This document shows positions 18,261 to 26,962 of a DNA stretch of 64,000 bases, piece after piece. Position numbers and translations under genes: made by a program. Positions within the stretch are counted from its first letter, which is position 1. Every line of letters starts with the position of its first letter. Source of the DNA: Aureococcus anophagefferens. Taxonomy: Eukaryota; Sar; Pelagophyceae; Pelagomonadales; Pelagomonadaceae. The notes beneath the pieces are model-generated. The model was not told where the DNA came from. It did not search any database and saw only the letters and a program-made list of their open reading frames with translations. The stretch is from NCBI RefSeq assembly GCF_000186865.1, contig NW_008705565.1, forward strand, positions 24,577 through 88,576, written 5' to 3'.

Positions 18261-19131
18261 GCGTAGGTTCGAAGATGAAGGTAGGGCTCATGGGAAAGTT
18301 TTCGGTGTTTCTGTCGCCGACTACTTGCCGGCTCAAAGATGCCTGGTTTTCCGGTATGGGGATTCGATTTTTCATTTTGACATCGACCATAAGGGGGTCG
18401 TAGCAATTCACCGTCGCATCTTTCACACCGCTGGCGACACCGAGTAGCAACGTCTGAATGCCGCCGCCGTCGGGGCTCCTTCGAGACACCCGGGCTTCGA
18501 CGCGCAGATTCAATTGGTCAAAATATCCAGGACCGAACTGCAAGTCTGTTGGATTGAATGTCGAGCCATACGGGCCAGGGTCCTTGTCTCCATCAAATTG
18601 TTGACCTTCGCCGAACACATAGTGAAAGCAAGCCGGCCGGTTCTTCCCCCCCCACAAATGCATGTAACAACCGCCGTCCACGTCGCCACATAGTTCCTCA
18701 GTAACAGACGCGATAGGTTTGTTTGGTGGAGCGATGAGGTCATTATCCGAGAAGAGCTCCACGGTCACGGGGAAGTCGGCCAGCGTGGTCTCGTCGCTCC
18801 GGGCGTCCTCGGGCTGGACCATTACCTCGGCGTCCAGCTGCGCGCGATAGAGCGCGCGCCACTGCGACGACGACGACGGGGCGCCAAGTAACCGCACGAG
18901 GTCGACGACCCGGGGAAAGCGTCGCGCGCACCACTCTCGCCATGCGGCGGCTGCCTCCTCTCCTTGGAGCGCTAGCTGCCACGCCTTGCAAGTCGGCGCA
19001 AGGCCAGCGACGACCGCAGCTCCGTCCGGCGCGTACCTCGCGATTTGCACGACGAGCTCGGCGCATAGCGCGCGGTCTGCGCGCGCGCGAGCTCGCGTGC
19101 TGCCTGCCCGAGCTCGCGTGCTGCCCGCCAT
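18238..19131 (-). CDS. F-box-like protein
   Basis: 297 residues from ATG 19131. After a duplicated ARAGSTRAR leader, residues ~18-75 (LCAELVVQIARYAPDGAAVVAGLAPTCKAW, then WREWCARRF) fit an F-box: helix, short loop, then the Cys/Trp-containing helix that precedes the substrate domain. F-boxes bind SKP1 in SCF ubiquitin ligases. The rest (~100-297) is a beta-rich domain of unknown family with lower GC and more A/T-ending codons than its neighbours. The last residues (LDKADRS) and the stop lie in the inverted repeat of the adjacent MITE-like element, so the native C-terminus may have been replaced. It is divergent from the desaturase, 139 bp between ATGs. Confidence 0.65.
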   Translation of the reverse strand: MAGSTRARAGSTRARARADRALCAELVVQIARYAPDGAAVVAGLAPTCKAWQLALQGEEAAAAWREWCARRFPRVVDLVRLLGAPSSSSQWRALYRAQLDAEVMVQPEDARSDETTLADFPVTVELFSDNDLIAPPNKPIASVTEELCGDVDGGCYMHLWGGKNRPACFHYVFGEGQQFDGDKDPGPYGSTFNPTDLQFGPGYFDQLNLRVEARVSRRSPDGGGIQTLLLGVASGVKDATVNCYDPLMVDVKMKNRIPIPENQASLSRQVVGDRNTENFPMSPTFIFEPTLDKADRS

Positions 19132-19215
19132 CTCGTATTCGAATGGGAGTTGAAGCAGTGGTTGCAGTGAAGCATCAACCTTGCTCGAGAGCAGGCATGG
19201 AAAAAGCTCTGGTTT

Positions 19216-19291
19216 GCAGTGAACAATGCGCTGGTGCTTCGCGAGCGTAGCTCGCCATTTGCAGTGATCAATGCGCTGGTGCTTCGCGGGC
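19216..19291 (+). repeat. 45-bp-period duplication around the desaturase start codon
   Basis: GCAGTGA(A/T)CAATGCGCTGG followed by TGCTTCGCG occurs at 19216 and again at 19261. Both copies contain an ATG (19226 and 19271). The upstream ATG opens a 13-codon ORF (MRWCFASVARHLQ) that stops at TGA just before the true start (TGATCAATG). The result is a uORF made by duplication of the gene's own start. Confidence 0.85.
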
Positions 19292-20685
19292 GTCGCGGCC
19301 GTAGCGCTGCAGCAGCCGTACCGGCCGCCGCGGCAGTCATCGCGGCAGTCATCGCGGCAGTCATCGCTGCAGCCACCAACAGCGCCGCCAGCAACACAGG
19401 AGCGCCTCACGCTCACGGCCGACGGCGTCGTCTACGATGTGACGGACTTCGACCACCCCGGCGGCCGCGAGCTGCTCCTCGCGCACGCCGGCGAGGACGT
19501 GACGCACCTCGTCGCGTCGAACCACCGGCGGCCCGCGAACGCGCTGCGCGCCGCGCGCGTGAAGCGCCGCGGCGCCGGCGGCTCCTACTTCGACCGCGGC
19601 GCCGACCTCTACGACGCGCTCAAAAGGGAGGTCCGCGCGGCCGTCGGCGACCCGCCGGCCACCGTCGCCGCCGCCGCGCTCTGGCCCTACGCGGCGCGCG
19701 TCGCCTGCGTCGTCGCCTGCCAACGCGGATGCGCGCCGGCGCTCTTCGCGATCCTCTACGGCCTGCTCCTCGGCCGGAGCGTCTGGACCAGCGTCGAGCG
19801 ACAGGAGTGTTTTTTCGCGTGAATTTCGCCTGAAGATGTGAAGAAATCCGACCCCGTCGCACTTGGTAGGTCTGGACGGTCACGCACGAGTACGTCCACG
19901 CGCCCGCGCGGTGGCCGCGGTGGGTCCGCGTCCTGCACACCCTCGACTTCGCGAACGTCGGCGACGTCTGGCTCGCGGAGCACCACCGCCACCACGCGGC
20001 GACGAACCGCGACGGCGACCCGGATCGGCGCTGGTTCGAGCCCGTCGTGCCCGGCTTCGACTCCCTCGCCGCGGACCGGCGGCGCGGCGGTTTGGGTGTG
20101 CTGCTCCGGGCTTGTTTCGTCTACCCGCTTTTACCGCTATTTATGGTCGCGCGGGTGGCGGCGTTCCTGCTCCGGGGCGACGGCGACGACGCCGCCGCGC
20201 CGCGGACCCGCGCCGCGCGGCGCGCGCTCGCGATCGGCGGCGCGCTCGCGCTGCCGCGGTTCGCCCTGGACGCGCTGCTCCTCCACCCGTTCTACCCGCT
20301 CACGTTCCTCGCGGCGACGTCGTACCTGGCGCTCACGTTCGTCGCGACGCACACGGCCGACGAGGCCAACTACGCGCAAACGAAGGCGCCGACGACCCAG
20401 GACGAGTGGCTCGTCGACCAGATCGCGTCCACGAACGACGTCCGCGCCGACGGCCCGGTCTACACGTGGCTCACGGGCGGCATCAACTGCCACTCCGCGC
20501 ACCACCTCTTTCCGAACCTCCCGGGCGCCAAGCTCGGCGCGGCGACGGAGGTCCTGCGGCGCTTCTCCGCGCGCCACGGCCTCCCCTACCGCAACTTCTC
20601 GCCCGCGGGCCTCTGGGGCTCGCACGCGTCGTTCCTCCTCGGCCGCCGCGCGCCCGAGGAGCGCCGCTGCCCCGTTGCTTCCTAA
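19271..20685 (+). CDS. Cytochrome-b5-fused membrane fatty-acid desaturase (two exons)
   Basis: join(19271-19780, 19870-20685), 441 residues. Cytochrome b5 domain at ~44-110 with heme ligand in DFDHPGG (His62) and a second His at ~85. After the intron, histidine boxes: HEYVH (176-180), HHRHH (208-212) and HSAHH (378-382). Front-end desaturases usually have Gln at the first position of box 3; here it is His. Hydrophobic helices surround the boxes. Expected reaction: O2- and electron-dependent double-bond insertion near the carboxyl end of acyl chains or sphingoid bases in ER or plastid membranes; regiospecificity cannot be read. A CGGCAGTCATCG microsatellite (PRQSSRQSSRQSS) lies near the N-terminus. 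The stop is 7 bp from the convergent glycosyltransferase. Confidence 0.8.
19781..19869 (+). mobile_element. 89-nt intron with flanking 8-bp direct repeat (introner-like)
   Basis: GT at 19781, AG at 19868-19869. Removing it joins GRS to VWTVTHEYVH in frame. GTCTGGAC occurs exactly at the intron start and again at the start of exon 2, as a target-site duplication. The inserted part has weak inverted ends (GCGAC ten bases in from each end). This is the layout described for introner elements in pelagophytes and prasinophytes, where the duplicated target supplies one splice site and the element the other. Confidence 0.75.
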
Positions 20686-20692
20686 GCGAAAG

Positions 20693-23098
20693 TTACTGGG
20701 CGTCGTAGGAGTCGAGCAGGGCGCAGTAGCAGGGGCAGCGGAAGCACGTCTTGCAGGCGCCGGGCTCGAGCTCGGGCGGGTGGACGCGCTCGAGGAGGAC
20801 GCCGTGGCCGAGGTGCGTCGCGTCGATGAGGAGGTAGGCGTTGTCCTGGAAGGCCGGGTCCGAGAGGACGACGAAGCCGTCGGGCGTGACCCTCGTCCCC
20901 CAGACGAGGTCGCCGCAGTCGTGGGACGTCGCGGGCGCGGACTTGACGGACGGCAGGCACCGCGACACGACCTTCGCCTTGTCGTAGACGACGCGCCACT
21001 GCGTCCGGCGGCGGATCTTGGGCATGTTCGGCGCGCGGTCCAGGATGGCGTAGAGCTCCCGGGGCGGCGTCGGCGGCGCCGCGCGCGGCCGCTTCACGGG
21101 GGGCCACGGGGGCTTGCCCGGGCCGCGGTGCGCCGCGAGGCACCGCCGCGGGAAGGGCACGCGCTCGAGGAGGCCGTAGGCCGCGAGGTAGGGCTTCTCG
21201 CCGTGCTGGTCCTGGGCGATCCACGTCCTGTAGAAGAGCTCGATGAGGCGCCGCGCGTCGCCACCGTCGCCGGGGTCCTCGTCCGCCTGTTCGAGGCGGA
21301 CGACGAGCTCCCGCGACGCGAGGTGCGACCGCATGTTGTTGACCATGCCCGGCCGCTCCTCCTCGTCGTCGCCCGTCTGCTCCGGGTCCGGGAAGTCGCC
21401 CAGCACCTCGTACTTGCGCTTCCAGTAGTCGAAGCCGCAGTTCGCGTAGTGCAGGATCACCGGCGCGAGCGCCATGTCCGCCGTGTCCATGCCCACGGCG
21501 CCGGCGCCGTCCGTGCCCAAAAACCCGTGGACGCCGCCCAGAGGCACGCGCGCGGGCCGCGGCCGCAGGCGGCAGGCCGACTTGCCGTTCTCGTAGGCGT
21601 TGAAGTAGTCCGCGATGTGGTCCAGGTACGGGTCGTAGTCCGGGTCCTCCTTGGGCCCGAAGGACTTGTCGTCGGGCGGCGGGCTCGGCGGCCGCGGCGG
21701 CTTGGGCTTCTTCGCCTCTTCCGCGGCGCGGGCTTTGGCCTTGGCCCAGGCCTTGGAGAAGTCCTCCTCGATCTCGTTGCCGTCCTCGAGCATCTGCGAG
21801 AGCGTGCGCCCGCCGCGCGACTCGCGGAGCGTCGGCGCGGGCAGCTTGATGCCCGCGTCCAGGAGGCGGATGGCCGTGTTGAGCCGCGCGGTCCCGATGC
21901 GCGCCGTGACCTCCGCGAAGGGCTCGGGCACGACGGACTCGGGGCACTGCGTCGGGTCGTTCGAGCCCTGGCGCAAAACGTCGAAGTCGCCCGCGGCTCC
22001 CATGCGCTCGCGGCGCTTGCGCCGCGCGTCGCGCCGCTTCGCCCGGAACTGCTCGACGGTACCGCCGCGCAGGCCGTGGCAGTGGAGCTTGTTAATTTTG
22101 AAGAGGTCGACGTCGGAGAACCAGTCGTCGTCGACGCGGAACTTCTCCGGCAAGATCTCCAGGTTCAGGAAGCGCACCTGGTCCGCGCCCTTCGGCACGC
22201 GCTCGGCGAAGAAGCGCCGCGCGTCGGTCCGGTGCCGCGCCGCCGGGCAGTAGAAGAGCTCGTCGACGTCGATGTGGAAGCACCAGTCGAGGCCCAGGCC
22301 CTGCGCCTCGCAGAGCGCGAGGTCCACGACGACGGCCTGGCGCGCCTGGACGTCGCCCGTCTCCAGACTGTCGATCATGCGCCGCTCCGTGTGGAAGTGG
22401 AAGGCCCGCAGGCCGCCGCCCTCGCCCCGGGCCTCGGCCTCGCGCTCCATGCGCAAAGCGTAGTCGCCCCGCACCAGGAACCGCGACGCCTCCCGTTTCC
22501 TCAGATCCTTCCACCAGTCGCCGCTGCAGCGGTGCACGACGACCGCGCCGCCCGTGTGCGTCGCGCAGTCCTCGGCGACGGCGACGGCCTCCTCGTCCTC
22601 GTGGGGCGCGTCGAAGTACATCCAGATCTTCTCGAAGCCGATCGCGAGATGGTACCGCAGGAAGCCGTCGACGACCATCGCCGGCGCCGCGCGCACCATG
22701 AGCGCGATGCCCAGACGAGGGAGGGGCCCCTCGTCGGCCATGCCGTGCATCAGGTCGTAGGCGCCCGTCTCGAGGCCGTCGTCGCCGCCGTCCTCGGCGC
22801 GGAACCGGCTCAGCATCTGCGCGCCGCGGACCCGCGGCAGCAGGTCGTGGCCGATGCGGTCCTTCTCGGGCCACTTGAGCCCGAGGCGCGGCCGGTCGCA
22901 GCGCGCCGTCAGCCCGTGGCGGCTCAGCTCCTGCTGCACGGGCGCGTAGACGCCCTCGCCGGGGTCGTACACACTCTTCATGGACTGCCAGGGCGCCGAG
23001 GCCATCGGGTGCAGCATGAGCTGATTGTTGGGCTCCTCCGTCTCGCCGGACCAGTCCAACGCCTGCTTCCGCCGCATGAAGTCCTTGTAGCTCGCCAT
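20693..23098 (-). CDS. GT92/DUF23-like glycosyltransferase
   Basis: 801 residues from ATG 23098. Residues ~125-320 match the Glyco_tranf_2_4/GT92 pattern: MVVDGFLRYHLAIGFEKIWMY (acceptor-side helix and strand), then DWCFHIDVDELFYC with the D-x-D metal/nucleotide-sugar motif near 275. A later HYANCGFDYWKRKY resembles the C-terminal conserved block of such proteins. A Pro/Lys-rich linker (~485-510) and a Cys-containing tail (CKTCFRCPCYC) follow. There is no signal peptide or obvious membrane helix, so it may be cytosolic or have an unannotated upstream exon. GT92 enzymes add galactose to N-glycan core residues; the substrate here is unknown. Confidence 0.65.
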   Translation of the reverse strand: MASYKDFMRRKQALDWSGETEEPNNQLMLHPMASAPWQSMKSVYDPGEGVYAPVQQELSRHGLTARCDRPRLGLKWPEKDRIGHDLLPRVRGAQMLSRFRAEDGGDDGLETGAYDLMHGMADEGPLPRLGIALMVRAAPAMVVDGFLRYHLAIGFEKIWMYFDAPHEDEEAVAVAEDCATHTGGAVVVHRCSGDWWKDLRKREASRFLVRGDYALRMEREAEARGEGGGLRAFHFHTERRMIDSLETGDVQARQAVVVDLALCEAQGLGLDWCFHIDVDELFYCPAARHRTDARRFFAERVPKGADQVRFLNLEILPEKFRVDDDWFSDVDLFKINKLHCHGLRGGTVEQFRAKRRDARRKRRERMGAAGDFDVLRQGSNDPTQCPESVVPEPFAEVTARIGTARLNTAIRLLDAGIKLPAPTLRESRGGRTLSQMLEDGNEIEEDFSKAWAKAKARAAEEAKKPKPPRPPSPPPDDKSFGPKEDPDYDPYLDHIADYFNAYENGKSACRLRPRPARVPLGGVHGFLGTDGAGAVGMDTADMALAPVILHYANCGFDYWKRKYEVLGDFPDPEQTGDDEEERPGMVNNMRSHLASRELVVRLEQADEDPGDGGDARRLIELFYRTWIAQDQHGEKPYLAAYGLLERVPFPRRCLAAHRGPGKPPWPPVKRPRAAPPTPPRELYAILDRAPNMPKIRRRTQWRVVYDKAKVVSRCLPSVKSAPATSHDCGDLVWGTRVTPDGFVVLSDPAFQDNAYLLIDATHLGHGVLLERVHPPELEPGACKTCFRCPCYCALLDSYDAQ

Positions 23099-23122
23099 GC
23101 TGCGACGATAGTCGACTTTCCC

Positions 23123-24687
23123 AAAAGATTACAAGCTCGGGGCGCCGATCGACGAAGCTCGGGGCGCGACCGTTTGCTAGCGCCAAGTCCGCCGCGTCCG
23201 CGACCGCGACCGGCCCCGAGCCGCGGCGATGGACGGCCGCGCCGCCCGCGCGCCGCCCGCCGGGCGCGGGCGCGTCGTCGAGTCGACGCGGCGCCCGCGG
23301 CGCGCCGCGTCGACGGGACGCGCGTCTCGCCGAGGGGCTGCCCCAACTGCCCCAACGGCGACCTCGGGCGATGGCGACGGCCCGAAGGCGCGGCGCGCGT
23401 CGCCGCGGCCCGGCGCTCGCGGCGCGTCCCCCGCGCGCCGCGCGCCGGGACCCGGATCGCATCGTCGAGGCGGCCGACCGGACCGGACCGTCGCGCGGGG
23501 CTCGGCCTCGGGGCGACCCCCGGCGCGAAGCGCCGGAAGAAAATTTTGCGCACGCGCCGGACGCCCCGCGCGTCTGGGTCTCGCCGCGAGCTCACGCAGC
23601 CCGTCGGATGACCGGTTACGGGCCGCGGACCGTCGCGCCACGGCGTCGTCCCCTCGGCGCGCCCGTGCAACCGTAAAACGGTTGTACTTTCGGACCGACG
23701 CGGGCAACAGCCCGCGGTCGAAGGCAACCACGCGGAGGACAAGGAGTCCATCGACATGCAGCTCGTGGACGTCGTCCGCGAGGAGTCCTAGCACCTCGAC
23801 TACCTCCGGGCCTTCCGCGGGCCTCCGGCTCGCGCGCCGACCGTGCCCGAGGACTTCGAGACGGCCGCGTCCACGACTACAACCTCGACGAGTGCCCACG
23901 GGACTCGGAGCGATGGACTCCACGCACGCGACGGCCGGCGGGCGGCGGGAGATCGACGAAGATCCCGGCGTCGGCGTCGGCGTCGTCCCCTCGAACGTCT
24001 TCGAGACCGTCGCGCTGCTCGGCCGCGCGAAGCGCGGAGGAAAATTTTCCGCATCGCCGCCGCCACCTCGATGCTCGTGACGTGTCGCCCGGCCTCGGCG
24101 ACTCGACTATCAGCGCGGAGTCTTCCTGGCTGCTACGCGGGCCGTTGCCCGGGGTGCGAAGCTCTGATCACGCCGCACCGCGCGAAGCGCGGAGCCTCTG
24201 CCACCGCGCTGGTGCTGCCCCGGCGCCTGACTTGCCCCGGCGCCTGACTTGACCGCAGCGACGAGGGCCATCGATGCCGCGGACGCGTCGCCCAGCTCGG
24301 TGGGTCGTCTGCGGAGCGGACCCGCGACCTGCCGAGGCGCGCTCGCCGGCGCTGTCGTGCTGCCGGCGCTGGGTCCCGAACCGGCCGCCTGCCCGAGCTC
24401 GCCCCGCCTCGCCATCCTCGCATTGCCCGACCCGCGGCCTGACATTCCCGTGGCGCGGGGCCGTCGCCTCCGCCGCGCCGGTCCCCCGCCCCGGTCTTCC
24501 CCGCCCGGGCCCCCCCGCCCCGGTCTTCCCTGCCCGGGGCTCCGGCCCCGGTCCTCGGGCTGGCTCGGGGCCTCTGGCTCGGGGCCTCCGGCCCCGGCCT
24601 CCGAGCGCCTCCGGCGCTCGGGGCTGCGCCCCGAGCTTCGGGGCTGCGCCCCGAGCTTCGGGCTACCGCCCCGAGCTTGTAATTTTT
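23123..24687. repeat. Divergent spacer bounded by inverted CCCCGAGCTTGTAAT arms
   Basis: The left arm 23123-23170 (AAAAGATTACAAGCTCGGGG, then CGAAGCTCGGGGCGC) is mirrored by the right arm 24622-24687, which contains GCTGCGCCCCGAGCTTCGGG twice before CCGCCCCGAGCTTGTAATTT. Read in the direction of transcription, the same element precedes both divergent genes (ATG 23098 and ATG 24854). The arms could be terminal inverted repeats of a ~1.56-kb insertion or a duplicated promoter element. The interior is GC-rich with simple CCCCGG repeats (24470-24620) and an open frame from ATG 23229 to 24080 of shadow-like composition. Confidence 0.55.
23699..23935 (+). pseudogene. Possible decayed gene fragment inside the divergent spacer
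   Basis: Protein-like pieces appear in different frames: EGNHAEDKESIDMQLVDVVR then a TAG and HLDYLRAF, then EDFETAA, then, one frame over, VHDYNLDECPRDSERW. Stop and frame changes suggest a broken gene of unknown family. Two similar GAAAATTTT-containing words (about 23537 and 24039) flank it. No intact product is supported. Confidence 0.3.
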
Positions 24688-24853
24688 CCAGGCCTTCAGT
24701 GGTGCGCGGGCAGCCCTGAGATGGAGGGCAACATGGTTGGTTTCACGTGCAACTTGCAGTAGGTGCGCTCCGAGCTCGAGGGCTCGTGTTTGTGGAGACC
24801 GAGCTTGTGTCTCGCAGCTCGTCGGCGGCTCACGCAGCTCGGCAGCCAAGAGC

Positions 24854-26941
24854 ATGTCGGCCGTGCGCTACGCGCTGCGCAACGGCGTCGCCGTGCTGCA
24901 CGTCACGTCGCCGCCGGTCAACGCGCTCGGCGCCGCCGTGCGCGCGGGCCTCGTGTCGTCCATGGAGCGCGCGCTCGCCGACTCGGCGACGGGGCTCGTC
25001 GTCGTCGGCGACGGCCTGACGTTCCCCGCGGGCGCGGACATCACGGAGTTCGGCAAGCCGCCAATGGAGCCGAGCTTCGGCGAGGTCATGCGCGCCTTCG
25101 AGGACGCGGATATCCCGACGGCCGCGGCGATCCACGGCACGGCGCTCGGCGGCGGCTTCGAGCTCGCCATGTCGTGCCACTACCGCGTCATGGCGAGCTG
25201 CGCGCGGGTCGGTTTGCCGGAGGTGCACCTCGGCATCCTGCCCGGCGCGGGCGGCACGCAGCGCCTGCCGCGGCTCGTCGGCGCGGACGCGGCGGCGGAG
25301 ATCATGGTCACCGGCCGCCAGGTGTCGGCCAAGGAGGCGCTCGCGCTCGGCGCCGTCGACGCCGTCGTCGCCAAGGCGGATTTGGAAGCCGAGGCCGTCA
25401 AGGTCGTCGAGGCGTCGCCGGTCCGCCGCACGAAGGCCGTGCTCGTCGACGGCTTCAAAGACGCGGACTCCATCGCGAAACTGAAGGCGCGGGCGACGCT
25501 CAACGCGCCGAAATCCATCATCCAATGCGTCGAAGCCGCCGTGTGCAACGATATGCAGGACGGCCTCGCCTTCGAGGAGGCGCGCTTCCGCGAGCTCCAG
25601 GGGTCGACGCAGGCCAACGCGCTGCAGCATCTCTTCTTCGCGGAACGCGCGTGTTCCAAGGTGCCCGGCGTGTCGCCCGAGGACGCCGTCGACGTCCAGG
25701 CCGCGGGCGTCGTCGGCGGCGGCACCATGGGCCGCGGCATCGCCATGTGCTTCGTCGACAACGGCCTGCCGGTGACGATCCTCGAGACGTCGGCCGACGC
25801 GGCCGCCGCGGCGATATCGGGCGTCGAGGAGACGTACCGCCGATCGTCGGCCTTCAAGCGGGGGCGGCTCACGGAGGAGGCCCTCACGGCGAAGCTCAAC
25901 CTCCTGTCGTCGGCGTCCGACGTCGACGCCTTAAAGGACTGCGACCTCGTCGTCGAGGCCGTCTTCGAGGACATGGCCGTGAAACGATCGATCTTCGCGG
26001 ATTTGGACCGCGTCACGAAGCCGTCCTGCGTCCTCGCGAGCAACACGTCGACGCTGTCCATCGACGGCATCGCCGGCGCCGTCGCGGACCCGGCGCGCGT
26101 CGTCGGCATGCACTTCTTCAGCCCGGCGAACGTCATGCGGCTTTTGGAGAACGTCCGCGGCGCGCGCACGGGCCCCGCGGCCGTCGCGACGGCCATGGCC
26201 ATGGGCAAGAGGCTCAGGAAGACGACGGTGCTCGCGGGCGACGACTTCGGGTTCATCGGGAACCGCATGCTCGAGCCCTACGGCCGCGAGTGCCTCGCGC
26301 TGCTCCGCCACGCGAACTGCGGGCCCGAGCTCGTCGACGCGGCGCTCCTCGAGTACGGCATGGCCATGGGCTTCTTCCAGATGTCCGACCTGGCGGGCAA
26401 CGACATCGGCTACGCCGTGCGGACGTCGCTCGGGCTCACGGACGCGGCCTCGCGCGACCCGGCCGTCGAGTACTCGGCGGACGTCGCCGACGCGCTGGCC
26501 CGGGCGGGCCGCTTCGGCCAGAAGGTGGGCAGGGGCTGGTACGCCTACGAGACGCCGCGCGTGCCGTCGTCGGACCCGGCCGTCGCGGAGCTCATCGCGG
26601 GCTTCAAGGACGCGAGCCTCGCGCCGGACGTGACCCACGGGGACGTCGTCGACCGCGCGCTCCTCGCGCTGGCCAACGAGGGCTTCCGGGTCCTCGAGGA
26701 GGGCCTCGCGCTGCGGCCGTCGGACATCGACGTCGTCTGGACGTCGGGCTACGGCTTCCCCCGGCACCGCGGCGGGCCCATGCAGTGGGCCGCGGACGAC
26801 GTCGGCCTCGCCGAGGTCAAGGCGACGCTCGACGCGCTCCACGCGGCCCGGCCCGACGTGCCCTACCTCAAGCCCGCGAGGCTCCTCGCGGACATGGCCG
26901 ACGCGGGCGCGAAGCTGGGGGACTGGGAGAAGTTCCTCTGA
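24854..26941 (+). CDS. Bifunctional enoyl-CoA hydratase / 3-hydroxyacyl-CoA dehydrogenase
   Basis: 695 residues from ATG 24854, close to FadB and peroxisomal L-bifunctional enzyme length. Hydratase/isomerase domain 1-~190: GGGFELAMSCHYR and GLPEVHLGILPGAGG hold the two catalytic glutamates (103, 123). The dehydrogenase begins near 285 with the Rossmann motif VVGGGTMGRGIAM, then VVEAVFEDM, LASNTSTLSI and MHFFSPAN (catalytic His), then the duplicated C-terminal 3HCDH domains (FGFIGNRML). It hydrates trans-2-enoyl-CoA and oxidises L-3-hydroxyacyl-CoA with NAD+ in beta-oxidation. The C-terminus is KFL, not a classic PTS1, and the N-terminus lacks a clear leader, so the compartment is uncertain. 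The upstream 150 bp contains ATG 24733, a short uORF. Confidence 0.93.
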   Translation: MSAVRYALRNGVAVLHVTSPPVNALGAAVRAGLVSSMERALADSATGLVVVGDGLTFPAGADITEFGKPPMEPSFGEVMRAFEDADIPTAAAIHGTALGGGFELAMSCHYRVMASCARVGLPEVHLGILPGAGGTQRLPRLVGADAAAEIMVTGRQVSAKEALALGAVDAVVAKADLEAEAVKVVEASPVRRTKAVLVDGFKDADSIAKLKARATLNAPKSIIQCVEAAVCNDMQDGLAFEEARFRELQGSTQANALQHLFFAERACSKVPGVSPEDAVDVQAAGVVGGGTMGRGIAMCFVDNGLPVTILETSADAAAAAISGVEETYRRSSAFKRGRLTEEALTAKLNLLSSASDVDALKDCDLVVEAVFEDMAVKRSIFADLDRVTKPSCVLASNTSTLSIDGIAGAVADPARVVGMHFFSPANVMRLLENVRGARTGPAAVATAMAMGKRLRKTTVLAGDDFGFIGNRMLEPYGRECLALLRHANCGPELVDAALLEYGMAMGFFQMSDLAGNDIGYAVRTSLGLTDAASRDPAVEYSADVADALARAGRFGQKVGRGWYAYETPRVPSSDPAVAELIAGFKDASLAPDVTHGDVVDRALLALANEGFRVLEEGLALRPSDIDVVWTSGYGFPRHRGGPMQWAADDVGLAEVKATLDALHAARPDVPYLKPARLLADMADAGAKLGDWEKFL

Positions 26942-26962
26942 GTCGCTTCTTCTAACACGGTC

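Noticed and set aside
19838..23611. A 1257-codon plus-strand open frame antisense to the glycosyltransferase
   Set aside because: Composition is shadow-like, there is no ATG-anchored domain, and it runs across the desaturase exon in the wrong frame.
26933..26941. Peroxisomal targeting signal at the C-terminus of the hydratase/dehydrogenase
   Set aside because: The terminal KFL does not fit the S/A/C-K/R/H-L/M consensus.
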